A DNA stretch of 64,000 nucleotides from Paucibacter aquatile (lineage in GTDB: Bacteria > Pseudomonadota > Gammaproteobacteria > Burkholderiales > Burkholderiaceae_C). Under the pieces are notes generated by a model. It ran no database searches. It was given only the letters and a program-made list of their open reading frames with translations, and was not told the DNA's origin. Numbering within the stretch: position 1 is the stretch's first letter; each line of letters begins with the position of its first letter. A program made the position numbers and the translations under genes. The stretch is taken from NCBI RefSeq assembly GCF_002885975.1, contig NZ_POSP01000003.1, forward strand, positions 3,286,001 to 3,350,000, in the 5' to 3' direction. Shown here piece by piece: positions 34,220 through 42,500 of the stretch.

Positions 34220-34807
34220 TCAAACGCTGCGGCGGCGTGCGGCCCAGCCGAGCACGGCCAGGCCGGACAGCAGCAGGGCATAGGTTTGCGGCTCCGGCAC
34301 TGCCACGGTGATGCTGAAGGTCTCGCCGACCTGCCGGCCGCTCAGGTCCAGCGACCAGTCTTGGGCGCCGGCTTCGAGCAAGGGGTTGCCGATGTAGAAC
34401 TGCGTGGTCACGCCCGGGCCGCCAAACTGCGCCCAGAGGCTGTCAGCGCTGTGGCCCGAGGCCAGCACCGGCTGGAAGCCATCGGTGCTTACCGTGCCGG
34501 CCGGCGTGGCAAAGCGCGCGCCGTTCAGTCGCACGCTGGCGGCCTCAAAGCCCAGACCGGACAGGTTGCTGACCAGGGCGTTGAAGCTCAGGGTCTGGCC
34601 GAGGTCTTGGGCCTCGACCAGGAAGTTCAGCGTGACCTGGCCTTGCCGGGCGAAGCTCAGGTCGAAGAACAGCTGGCTGGCGCTGGCGAAGCTGCTGTCC
34701 ACGCTGGCGGCGCCGGTGTTGGCGCTGCTGCCGGTGTAGACGGCGGCCTGGGCCTGAGCGGCCAGGGCGAACAGGGCGGCTGCGGCGATGGAGGAAATCT
34801 TGTTCAT
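34220..34807 (-). CDS. PEP-CTERM protein of unknown type
   Basis: A 195-residue exported protein: signal peptide (SSIAAAALFALAAQAQAAVY), a beta-rich Ser/Thr/Gly-rich body (SANTGAASVDSSFASASQLF, TLNFLVEAQDLGQTLSFNAL), and a canonical PEP-CTERM end (VPEPQTYALLLSGLAVLGWA followed by ARRRSV). No enzymatic domain is recognised. The ATG at 34807 lies 37 bp after the PhoX-type gene stop; longer frames give a Pro/Ala-rich artefact. The arrangement suggests that the phosphatase and two surface proteins are cotranscribed. Confidence 0.88.
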   Translation of the reverse strand: MNKISSIAAAALFALAAQAQAAVYTGSSANTGAASVDSSFASASQLFFDLSFARQGQVTLNFLVEAQDLGQTLSFNALVSNLSGLGFEAASVRLNGARFATPAGTVSTDGFQPVLASGHSADSLWAQFGGPGVTTQFYIGNPLLEAGAQDWSLDLSGRQVGETFSITVAVPEPQTYALLLSGLAVLGWAARRRSV

Positions 34808-34844
34808 GGAAGGGTCCTGGGTTCGGTGAATGGGCGGGGCGGCT

Positions 34845-36332
34845 TCAGAGCGGGCCCTTGCCCCAGGGGCCGGTGATGGCCAGGGTGATGCCGGGGGTCT
34901 GGATGTTGACGAAGAGGTAGCGGCCGGTCGGGTCGAAGCAGGCGCCGCAGAACTCGGAGCTGCGGCGGTCACCGGCCAGGCTGCTGAGCTTGCCCGCGGC
35001 AGTCAGTTGGGCGGCGCTGACATTGACGTTGTTCTTGACCAGGATGAAGGTGTCGCCCTCCGGGGTCAGGCTCATCAGGCGGCTGCCGAAGCCAAAGCTG
35101 TCGGTGGCGCCGCCGCCGTCCTCGCAGATGACGATACCGCCACGCGGGCTGACGGTCAGGTTGTCGCCGGCATCGCCGACCAGCTCAGAGGCGCTGGCGT
35201 AGATGCAGACCAGGGTTTGCGTGGCGAGATCGAGTTCCCAGATGGCACCACGGCCGACGTTGCCGCCCGAGGTGTCCATCACATACATCTTGCCGGCGTG
35301 GTGCCAGATGCCTTCGCCGCGATTCATGCGCAGCGCGCCCTGCGCCCAGCCCTGCACGAAGGGGCCGGCGCAGTCGTTGATGTTGACGCCGTTCAAGCCC
35401 CTGGCGGTGCCGCGGTTCTGGTCGGGATCGGCGATGTCCACCCACTCCAGCTCATAGCTTTGCTCCAGCTGAGCCGGAGCGATGTTGACGTTGTTCTGGC
35501 CCTTGACCTTGGCCATCTGCAGGCGGCCGCCTTGCGCCAGGCTGCCCAGGCTGCCGGGCGTGACCAGGGGGATGTAGCGGTAGAAGCCGGATTTGCCCGA
35601 CAGGTCTTCGGTCAGGTAGGCGATTCCCGAGACGGGGTCGATGGCGACCGCCTCGTGGCCAAAGCGACCCATGCCGACGATGGGCTGGCCGGTGGTCTGG
35701 CTGGGGTCGGCGGCGCACTCGAACACATAGCCGTGCTTCTTGCCTTGGCTGCTCATGCTGTCGGAGCTGACCTCCTCGCAGCTCAGCCAGCTGCCCCAGG
35801 GCGTTGGGCCGCCCGCGCAGTTGCTGCGGGTGCCGCCCAGATTGGCGTCGGTGCGCACCCAGTTGCCATCACGGAAGACCAGATTGGTGGTGCCGCCGTT
35901 GAAGTAGTTGCTTCCGGACATGCCGGTGTCGTACACCGCGGGCGCGCCGAAGTAGCTGGCGTCCGGGCCGGTCGAGACTTCGTGGTTGCGGATCAGCACC
36001 AGCTCGGTGCTGCGGCCCACACGGCGGCTTTGCACCACGGCCATGCCATCGTGGGCGCGCGGCGTGGGCTTGCCATTGCTCATGGCATCACCGGTCCAGC
36101 CATAGCTCTTGTAGCTGAAGCCGGCCGGCAGTTGCAGCAGGGGCAGGCCGGTGCTCAGGTCATTGACCGGTGCGATCGGGCCGTAGGGGCTGTCGATCAG
36201 CTGGGTGTTGCCGGCAGCCTGGGCCTCGCGGCTGTGCAGGGCGCCGAGGGTGGCGATGAAGGGCAGCGCGGCGGCCGCCGAGGCGCTCTTCAGCAGATGG
36301 CGACGGGAGGGGGCGAATTCTTGTTCGGACAT
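34845..36332 (-). CDS. PhoX-type (DUF839) phosphatase, Tat-exported
   Basis: A 495-residue periplasmic protein. The N-terminus has a twin-arginine signal (SRRHLLKSASAAAALPFIAT). The mature part has DUF839/PhoX blocks: GWTGDAMSNGKPTPRAHDGM near residue 80, VLIRNHEVSTGPDASYFGAP, TPWGSWLSCEEVSSDSMSSQ, GRFGHEAVAIDPVSGIAYLT and EDLSGKSGFYRYIP. PhoX enzymes are calcium/iron phosphomonoesterases made under phosphate starvation, but this one is shorter than the classical form, so another hydrolase specificity is possible. A half PHO-box lies upstream (see the rejected list). Two PEP-CTERM genes follow it. Confidence 0.85.
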   Translation of the reverse strand: MSEQEFAPSRRHLLKSASAAAALPFIATLGALHSREAQAAGNTQLIDSPYGPIAPVNDLSTGLPLLQLPAGFSYKSYGWTGDAMSNGKPTPRAHDGMAVVQSRRVGRSTELVLIRNHEVSTGPDASYFGAPAVYDTGMSGSNYFNGGTTNLVFRDGNWVRTDANLGGTRSNCAGGPTPWGSWLSCEEVSSDSMSSQGKKHGYVFECAADPSQTTGQPIVGMGRFGHEAVAIDPVSGIAYLTEDLSGKSGFYRYIPLVTPGSLGSLAQGGRLQMAKVKGQNNVNIAPAQLEQSYELEWVDIADPDQNRGTARGLNGVNINDCAGPFVQGWAQGALRMNRGEGIWHHAGKMYVMDTSGGNVGRGAIWELDLATQTLVCIYASASELVGDAGDNLTVSPRGGIVICEDGGGATDSFGFGSRLMSLTPEGDTFILVKNNVNVSAAQLTAAGKLSSLAGDRRSSEFCGACFDPTGRYLFVNIQTPGITLAITGPWGKGPL

Positions 36333-36450
36333 GATGGGGGGTGGCAGCGTGGCGACCAGGTGGTTGAAAGCCCGGCGCATTCTGTTCAGCCATCACGACA
36401 GCCCCGTGGAAGCCCTCACACGTTTCTGTAAGCCATTCGGCTCATGGTCT

Positions 36451-37626
36451 TCAGGCATCCAGCGCCTGCACCACATTGCGCCCCTGCGCCTTGGCGCGGT
36501 ACATGGCGCGGTCGGCGCGGCTCAGCACGGCGTCGGCGCTGATGTCGCCGGGCTCCGCCTCGGCGATGCCGAAGCTGGCGGTCAGCGGCCAGCTCTGGCC
36601 CTGCCAGAGGAACTCGCTTTCTTCCAGATTCAGGCGCATGCGTTCGGCCACCAGGGCGGCGCCTGCAATGTCGGTCAGGGGCAGCAGCACGCAAAACTCT
36701 TCGCCGCCGAGGCGGCCCAGGGCATCGACCTCGCGCACGCAGGGCTTGAGCACCTCGACCAGGCGCTGCAGGGCCGCGTCGCCGGCGGCGTGGCCGAGGC
36801 TGTCATTGAGCTGCTTGAAGCGGTCCATGTCGATCATCACCAGGGCATAGGGCTTGCCGCGTTGAAGGCGGGCATGCTCGGTGTCGATGGCCTCGCTGAG
36901 GGCGCGCCGGTTCAGCACATCGGTCAGCGGGTCGTGGCGGGTCAGGCGCTGGATGCGCCGGATCAGCTTGGCCAGGATCAGAAAAGCCATGGTGGTGTTG
37001 AGCACCAGATTCATGGCCAGCATGGACCAGAGCCAGGCGATGTTGAAGTCACCCGAGCCCAGGATGTCGGTGTTGTTGCCGGGCAGGACCAGGGATTCGA
37101 TCAGGCGCCCCAGCAGCAGCACGCTGATCACGAACAGCGGCCCCGAGAGCAGCAGCGACATGGCCAGCGACACCCGCTGGCGCAGCGCCCGCCAGGTGTC
37201 CAGGGCGCTCATCAGCGAGAGCGTGCTGAGGCTGGCAAAAACCACGCGCGTTTCCGTCCGCATATCGCCGCTGTAGGGCAGGGCGCCCAGCAGCGCCGCC
37301 GCCGGCAGCAGCAGGGCCAGGGCGCTGCGCCAGGCCAGGCGGCCGCGCACCAGGGTGGGCATGACGGCGCGCAGCACGCCCAAGGCGGCGATCGACAGCA
37401 CGTCCGAGGCCCAGTAGCTCATCCAATGCGGCGCTTCGCCGCGCAGGGAATGCAGGGCCAGGGAGGCGGCCAGCAGGGCATTGACCAGGGCCAGGCCCAT
37501 CGAGGCCCGCGGCGCCAGGCGCGCGCCCTGGGCCATCACCCACCAGAACAGGCTGGCCACGGCGAACACCAGCACGATGGCGGTCAGCAAGGTCACGGCA
37601 TGGGTGGGGGTGCTGGCGATGATCAT
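36451..37626 (-). CDS. Membrane diguanylate cyclase (GGEEF)
   Basis: A 391-residue protein. About seven hydrophobic helices fill residues 5-215 (LTAIVLVFAVASLFWWVMAQ onward), then a GGDEF domain (DPLTDVLNRRALSEAIDTEH, MIDMDRFKQLNDSLGHAAGD, RLGGEEFCVLLPL). The active-site loop is intact. An RxxD inhibitory site (REVD) precedes GGEEF by five residues, so product feedback by c-di-GMP is likely. The ATG at 37626 overlaps the stop of the upstream diguanylate cyclase gene by four bases (ATGA). The two proteins are similar in architecture and probably arose by duplication. Confidence 0.92.
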   Translation of the reverse strand: MIIASTPTHAVTLLTAIVLVFAVASLFWWVMAQGARLAPRASMGLALVNALLAASLALHSLRGEAPHWMSYWASDVLSIAALGVLRAVMPTLVRGRLAWRSALALLLPAAALLGALPYSGDMRTETRVVFASLSTLSLMSALDTWRALRQRVSLAMSLLLSGPLFVISVLLLGRLIESLVLPGNNTDILGSGDFNIAWLWSMLAMNLVLNTTMAFLILAKLIRRIQRLTRHDPLTDVLNRRALSEAIDTEHARLQRGKPYALVMIDMDRFKQLNDSLGHAAGDAALQRLVEVLKPCVREVDALGRLGGEEFCVLLPLTDIAGAALVAERMRLNLEESEFLWQGQSWPLTASFGIAEAEPGDISADAVLSRADRAMYRAKAQGRNVVQALDA

Positions 37627-38822
37627 GAGCTTGGCAGCTCCCGGCCCAGGCTGCGGCCCGGCTCGGCCACGCAGATGCGGTCGCGGCCCAGGGCTTTGGC
37701 CCGGTAGACCAGCCAGTCGGCCATGGCCAGGCTGCTGTCGCCCTGTGGGTCGCCCGGCTGGCAGGGCGCCACGCCGAAGCTGGCCGTCAGCGGCAGGCGT
37801 TGATCGCGCCAGATCAGGGGGCTGCGGCGCAGCGCCTCGCACATGCGCTGGGCCACGCGCGCCGCGTCTGGCAAGGGCGTGTGCGGCAGCAGCACGCAAA
37901 ACTCTTCGCCGCCTAAGCGGCCCAGGCGGTCGAGATCGCGCATGCTGGTGCGCAGGACGGCCACCAGGTGCAGCAGGGCGGCGTCACCGCCGGCGTGGCC
38001 GAGGCTGTCGTTGATCTGCTTGAAATGATCGACATCCAGCATCACCAGGCTGTGGGTCTGGCCGCGCTCCACCTGCGCCTGCAGCTGCGCCAGCTCGGCG
38101 CTCAGGGCGCGGCGGTTGAGCGCATCGGTCAGCGGGTCGCGCAGGGTCATGTACTCGATGCGGTCGATCAGGCGCGTCACGACGATGCCGACCAGGCCGA
38201 TGCCGATGGCCAGGGTCAGCAGCAGATAGGCCCAGGCCAGGGCGGCGCTGGCATGCTGGCCTTGCACGAAAAAGGGCCGGTGCTCGTTCAGCCACAGCAG
38301 GCTCAGGCTGCGGCCCAGCAGCATCAGCGCCATCAGCGCATACGGCACGACGATGAAGGCGCGCACCCAGGGCAGCAAGGTGGCGCGCCCGCCGGTCAGC
38401 ACATCGCGGGCGGCCAACAAGGTCAGTGCGCCCATGCCGGCCGAGTTCAGGGCCAGGGCAGCCGCTGCGTGCCCGCTGAAGCTGAGGGCCAGCATGGCCG
38501 CAGCGGCCAGCCCGGCGACACCGGCGATGTCCAGCCAGCGCATGCGCAGCCGCATCATGCGGCGAATGCCGAGGGTCATGAGCGCGAAGCCCACCAGGCT
38601 CAGCAGTTTCTGAACCCAGCCCTGCAGCGCGGCCGGCCACCAGGCCTGGCAGTCGAGGCAGAGCAGGGCCGGGATGATGCACAGATAGGCCGTGGCCAGC
38701 AGCAGGGCGGCGCGCGGCGCGATGCGAAAGACCTGGGCCATGATCAGCCATACCAGGGCCGTGAAGCCGTGGAACACGGCGTTCACCTGCAGCAGGGTGT
38801 TGGCATCGAGGGACTGCGTCAT
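37623..38822 (-). CDS. Membrane diguanylate cyclase (GGEEF)
   Basis: A 399-residue protein with about seven membrane helices at residues 10-215 (FTALVWLIMAQVF, ALLLATAYLCIIPALLCLDC) and a C-terminal GGDEF domain (DPLTDALNRRALSAELAQLQ, MLDVDHFKQINDSLGHAGGD, RLGGEEFCVLLPHTP). The catalytic loop is intact and an RDLD inhibitory site sits five residues before it. The ATG at 38822 is preferred over the adjacent TTG. It is cotranscribed with, and overlaps, the related gene at 36451. Which signal the membrane domain senses is unknown. Confidence 0.92.
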   Translation of the reverse strand: MTQSLDANTLLQVNAVFHGFTALVWLIMAQVFRIAPRAALLLATAYLCIIPALLCLDCQAWWPAALQGWVQKLLSLVGFALMTLGIRRMMRLRMRWLDIAGVAGLAAAAMLALSFSGHAAAALALNSAGMGALTLLAARDVLTGGRATLLPWVRAFIVVPYALMALMLLGRSLSLLWLNEHRPFFVQGQHASAALAWAYLLLTLAIGIGLVGIVVTRLIDRIEYMTLRDPLTDALNRRALSAELAQLQAQVERGQTHSLVMLDVDHFKQINDSLGHAGGDAALLHLVAVLRTSMRDLDRLGRLGGEEFCVLLPHTPLPDAARVAQRMCEALRRSPLIWRDQRLPLTASFGVAPCQPGDPQGDSSLAMADWLVYRAKALGRDRICVAEPGRSLGRELPSS

Positions 38823-38945
38823 CAACGGCTCGGTAGGGGCGCGACCCGCGCGAGGCGGGGCCGGCCCTCATGATCGCCGAGCCCCTGGGGCGACACAATG
38901 GCCCGCCGGCCCGAACAGGCGGCAATTTGCCCTGTTGTTCCCGCG

Positions 38946-39995
38946 TCAGCGGCGCTCCACCACCACTGCATTCATGGCCAGGGCGCCGCGCACCTTCTCC
39001 GCCGCTTGGCGGGCATCCTCGCGTGAGGCGTAGGGCCCGGCCTGCAGGCGGTGCAGGCCGCTGTCCTTGAACACGGCCAGCAAGGGCGCCAGCCAGTCCA
39101 GTTCGGCCAGCAATTGGCGGCGCATGGCCTCGGCGCCGTCCATGCGCGAATAAGCGCCCAGCTGCACCCAGAAGCCGCGGCTGGCGGCGCGTGGCGCGGC
39201 CGGCAGGGGTGGCTCGGCCGCCGGGCGCGCGGCCTCGGCCAGGGCGAGCTGCTGGGTGTTTTCCAGCTCGGCCGCACCGGCGGCACCGGCCGCGGCATAG
39301 ACCGGCGGGTTGCTGTCGGGCAGGGGCGGGCTGCCCGGCGCGGGCTTGTTGTCCTTGCGCTGCCAGGCGCCAGTGCGTATGTCCTCGAACGTGATGCGCT
39401 CCACCTCGACCGGCGTCACGCCCTTGAGGATGCCGAGCTTGAGCGCCGCCGTGTAGCTGAGATCGATGATGCGGCCGCGGTGGAAAGGGCCGCGGTCGTT
39501 GATGCGCACCAGCACCTCGCGGCCGTTGGCCGGGTTGCGCACGCGGGCGTAGCCGGGGATGGGGATGGTGGCATGGGCGCCGGTCATGGCGTACATGTTG
39601 TAGATCTCGCCGCTGGAGGTGGGCTTGCCATGGAACTTCTTGCCGTACCAGGAGGCCAGGCCGCGCTCGACCAGGGGCAGGTCCTCGGTCATGGGTTCGT
39701 AGCGCTGGCCGAAGACCTCGTAAGGCTTGTTGGGGCCGCCCTTGCGGATGGGCTCCAGCTTGGGCGTGGCGTCGGGCACCTGATCCAGCCCGGGCGGGAT
39801 GACGGCCTCGGGGCCGTCGCGCTCGGGGTTGCTGGGCACGGGCCGGGCCTTGTTGCCGCTGCCCGGTGGCGCAGGACTGGGCGTGCTGGCGCAGCCGACC
39901 AGGGTGGCGAGGCAACAGGCGCTCAGGGCCTGGGCCCAGGGCAGCCGAAAAGGCAGAAGAAATTGGAGGGGCAGGGGTGCGCGGCACATCGACAT
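38946..39995 (-). CDS. rlpA: RlpA-family septal lytic transglycosylase, lipoprotein with SPOR domain
   Basis: A 349-residue outer-membrane lipoprotein that cleaves denuded peptidoglycan at septa. It has a lipoprotein signal ending in LATLVGC (Cys near residue 37), a Pro-rich linker, the double-psi-beta-barrel RlpA core (GLASWYGKKFHGKPTSSGEI, VRNPANGREVLVRINDRGPF, GRIIDLSYTAALKLG) with the catalytic Asp in INDRGP, and a C-terminal SPOR domain (FWVQLGAYSRMDGAEAMRRQ onward) that targets division sites. The ATG at 39995 is chosen because the signal peptide begins there. It is divergent from the FAH-family hydrolase gene. Confidence 0.92.
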   Translation of the reverse strand: MSMCRAPLPLQFLLPFRLPWAQALSACCLATLVGCASTPSPAPPGSGNKARPVPSNPERDGPEAVIPPGLDQVPDATPKLEPIRKGGPNKPYEVFGQRYEPMTEDLPLVERGLASWYGKKFHGKPTSSGEIYNMYAMTGAHATIPIPGYARVRNPANGREVLVRINDRGPFHRGRIIDLSYTAALKLGILKGVTPVEVERITFEDIRTGAWQRKDNKPAPGSPPLPDSNPPVYAAAGAAGAAELENTQQLALAEAARPAAEPPLPAAPRAASRGFWVQLGAYSRMDGAEAMRRQLLAELDWLAPLLAVFKDSGLHRLQAGPYASREDARQAAEKVRGALAMNAVVVERR

Positions 39996-40104
39996 GGCCG
40001 CCACCCTACACAGGGCGCCCACCTTTGCCAAGTGCAGACGTGTAGCGGGCCGGCGCGGTCGTATGCTTGGCACCCTCACACCGGCACTGCAGGACCGATT
40101 GGCC

Positions 40105-40806
40105 ATGAGCTTGAACTACATCTTCCCCCCCGCCGAGCAGCCCAGCGTGGCCGTGCGCGGCAGCCAGGCGCGCTACGCCGTCAGCCGCATCTTCTGCGTC
40201 GGCCGCAACTACGCGGCCCATGCGCGCGAGATGGGCTCGGACCCCGATCGCGAGCCGCCGTTCTACTTCAGCAAGCCGGCCAGCGCCCTGGTGCCTTCGG
40301 GCTCCACCGTGCCCTATCCGCCCGGCACGCAGAACTATCACTACGAGATGGAGCTGGTGATCGCCATCGGCGCGCCGGTGTTCAAGGTCACGCCCGAGGC
40401 GGCACGCGCCGCCGTCTGGGCCTATGCCGCCGGCCTGGACATGACCCGCCGCGACCTGCAGGCCGAGGCCAAGGCCAACGGCCGGCCCTGGGACACGGCC
40501 AAGGGCTTTGAGCAATCGGCCGTGATCACCGAGCTGGTGCGCGTGAGCGACACCGGCGTGCTGCAGGGCGGCACCATCAGCCTGGCCGTCAACGGCGTGC
40601 AGAAGCAGCGCGGAGACATCGCCGACATGATCTGGAGCGTGCCCGAGATCGTCGCCAACCTCTCGCAGTACTACCACCTGCAGCCGGGCGACCTGATCTA
40701 CACCGGTACGCCGGACGGCGTCGGCGCTGTGCGGCCCGGCGATGAGATCAGCGGCCACATCGACGGCTTGCCGCCGCTCAGCCTGCGCATTGGCGAGCCG
40801 GACTAG
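40105..40806 (+). CDS. Fumarylacetoacetate hydrolase family protein
   Basis: A 233-residue FAH-domain enzyme. Metal-binding and catalytic features are visible: RIFCVGRNYAAHAREMGSDP near residue 28, the metal-ligand Glu residues in NYHYEMELVIAIGAPVF near residue 77, AAGLDMTRRDLQAEAKANGR, GFEQSAVITELVRVS, and PGDLIYTGTPDGVGAVRPGD. This fits the small FAH hydrolases that act as acylpyruvate hydrolases or oxaloacetate decarboxylases; the exact substrate is not determined. The ATG at 40105 fits the family start. It is followed by nadC 44 bp later. Confidence 0.92.
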   Translation: MSLNYIFPPAEQPSVAVRGSQARYAVSRIFCVGRNYAAHAREMGSDPDREPPFYFSKPASALVPSGSTVPYPPGTQNYHYEMELVIAIGAPVFKVTPEAARAAVWAYAAGLDMTRRDLQAEAKANGRPWDTAKGFEQSAVITELVRVSDTGVLQGGTISLAVNGVQKQRGDIADMIWSVPEIVANLSQYYHLQPGDLIYTGTPDGVGAVRPGDEISGHIDGLPPLSLRIGEPD

Positions 40807-40850
40807 ACTGTCGCCCTTTCTTTCTTTGCACCGGATCGAGGCCGCCCGCC

Positions 40851-41717
40851 ATGTTTGACCACAACGAAACCCTGGACCAAGCCCGCCAGCGCAATGTGCG
40901 CGACGCCCTGTTCGAGGATGTCGGCGTGTGCGACTGGACGGCCCAGCTGGTGCCGGCCGGCCGGCGCGTCAAAGCCCATGTGCGGGTGCGCGAGGACGCC
41001 GTGCTGTGCGGCCGCGACTGGTTCGAGGCGGTGTTTGCCACCCTCGACCCGAGCAGCCGCATCGAGTGGCTGTATGCGGAAGGCGCGCGCATGGCCGCCG
41101 ACACCCTGGTGTGCCAGATTGAGGCAGACGGCCGCCTGCTGCTGACGGCCGAACGCCCGGCGCTGAATTTTCTGCAACTGCTCTCGGCCACCGCGACGCT
41201 GACCCGCGCCCATGTCGACGCGATTGCCGGCGCCAGCAGCAACCCGCGCGGCTGCGTGGTGCTGGACACCCGCAAGACCCTGCCCGGGCTGCGCCTGGCG
41301 CAAAAGTACGCGGTGCGCGTGGGCGGCGGCGCCAACCAGCGCTTGGCGCTGTATCACGGCATCCTGATCAAGGAAAACCACATCGCCGCGGCCGGCGGTG
41401 TGTCCGAGGCCTTGCGCGCCGCCCAGGCGCTGAACGCAGGCGTTGACATCCAGATCGAAGTTGAATCTCTGGCCGAGCTGCAGGAGGCCCTGGCCGCCGG
41501 CGCCGTCAGCGTGCTGCTGGACAACTTCAGCGAGGCCGAGATGATCGAGGCGGTGCGCCTCAATGCCGGCCGGGCCCTGCTGGAGGTCTCGGGCGGCGTG
41601 GCTCTCGATCAGCTGCGCTGGATCGCCGCCACCGGTGTCGATCGCATCTCCATCGGCCGCCTGACCAAGGACATCAAGGCCGTGGACTTCTCGATGCGGG
41701 TGGACGGCCCGGTCTGA
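40851..41717 (+). CDS. nadC: Nicotinate-nucleotide pyrophosphorylase (carboxylating)
   Basis: A 288-residue quinolinate phosphoribosyltransferase that makes nicotinate mononucleotide from quinolinate and PRPP in de novo NAD synthesis. Motifs in order: ALFEDVGVCDWTAQLVPAG, RPALNFLQLLSATATLT near residue 102, CVVLDTRKTLPGLRLAQKYA with the substrate-binding Arg and Lys residues near residue 140, GGGANQRLALYHGILIKENH, then EVESLAELQEAL and LEVSGGVALDQLRW near the C-terminus. nadA and nadB are not adjacent. Length matches the family. Confidence 0.96.
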   Translation: MFDHNETLDQARQRNVRDALFEDVGVCDWTAQLVPAGRRVKAHVRVREDAVLCGRDWFEAVFATLDPSSRIEWLYAEGARMAADTLVCQIEADGRLLLTAERPALNFLQLLSATATLTRAHVDAIAGASSNPRGCVVLDTRKTLPGLRLAQKYAVRVGGGANQRLALYHGILIKENHIAAAGGVSEALRAAQALNAGVDIQIEVESLAELQEALAAGAVSVLLDNFSEAEMIEAVRLNAGRALLEVSGGVALDQLRWIAATGVDRISIGRLTKDIKAVDFSMRVDGPV

Positions 41718-41896
41718 TCGAGCCACGCGGGGCGGGCCGGCTCCGTGTTTTCCCATCCCCCCCGTTTTTGCGGATCCCAGGTTTTTGCCGCTGCGATATT
41801 CTTGGCCCACAGACCGCGGCTGTTTTGCCGCAGCGACGGGTGGCGCGGGACGCAAACGAGCCCGACACCGTCAGACAGAGAAAGAAGGGCTACGGC

Positions 41897-42397
41897 ATGA
41901 AATTCTCGACCTTGGCTTTGGCGGCCACATTGGCTCTGGGCGCTGGTGCGGCGCAGGCCACCACCTACAACCTCGGTGACATCACGGCCACCGGCGCCTT
42001 GCAAAACTCAGCAGCTTTCGCCAACGGTGTCAGTTTCAGCGACACCTGGAACTTCACGCTGAGCAGCTACAGCGATGTGGCGGTGCTGATCAGCGCCAAC
42101 TTCTCGCGCCCCGAGTTCGCCTTCAGCAATTTCCAGGCGACCATCAGCGGCGGAGCCTTCCCCGGCCCCGAGGCGCTGAATTTGACGGCTGGCAATTCCT
42201 TCCAGATTCTGGAAGGTGCCGGTGACGCCATCGCCGGCAACTACACCATCACGGTCAGCGGCATCTCCAACCGCGCCAACAGCTTTTACACCTTCGGCAT
42301 CGACGTGACGCCGGTGCCCGAGCCCAGCAGCTATGCCTTGCTGATGGCCGGCCTCGGGGTGGTGGGCTTCATGGCGCGGCGCAGCCGCAAGCGCTGA
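41897..42397 (+). CDS. FxDxF-like PEP-CTERM protein
   Basis: A 166-residue exported protein. The signal peptide (STLALAATLALGAGAAQATT) is followed by a short beta-rich domain in which GVSFSDTWNFTLSSYSDV matches the FxDxF family pattern approximately (Phe-Ser-Asp-Thr-Trp). The C-terminus is a typical PEP-CTERM signal, VPEPSSYALLMAGLGVVGFM then ARRSRKR. Function is unknown; such proteins are surface or biofilm components. The ATG at 41897 comes after AAAGAAGGGC, a plausible ribosome-binding site. A good terminator follows. Confidence 0.88.
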   Translation: MKFSTLALAATLALGAGAAQATTYNLGDITATGALQNSAAFANGVSFSDTWNFTLSSYSDVAVLISANFSRPEFAFSNFQATISGGAFPGPEALNLTAGNSFQILEGAGDAIAGNYTITVSGISNRANSFYTFGIDVTPVPEPSSYALLMAGLGVVGFMARRSRKR

Positions 42398-42457
42398 ATC
42401 GGCTTGGCTCCAGGCCTGCCTTGCGCCGGCCTGAAGCCAGCGCACACAGCGAAGAAG

Positions 42458-42481
42458 AAAAGCGGGCCCGGCCCGCTTTTT
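42458..42481 (+). terminator. Rho-independent terminator between the PEP-CTERM and MCP genes
   Basis: AAAAGCGGGC (42458-42467), loop CCG, GCCCGCTTTT (42471-42480) plus a further T. The arm symmetry makes it bidirectional, so it can serve both the PEP-CTERM gene and the convergent chemoreceptor gene ending at 42501. Confidence 0.85.
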
Positions 42482-42500
42482 CATGCCCGGCTCGGCCGCA

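Noticed and set aside
36383..36401. Possible PHO box upstream of the PhoX-type phosphatase (CTGTCGT on the minus strand)
   Set aside because: Only the first half-site fits (6 of 7). The second does not match at a 4-nt spacing, so evidence is too weak for a call, though the gene function would fit.
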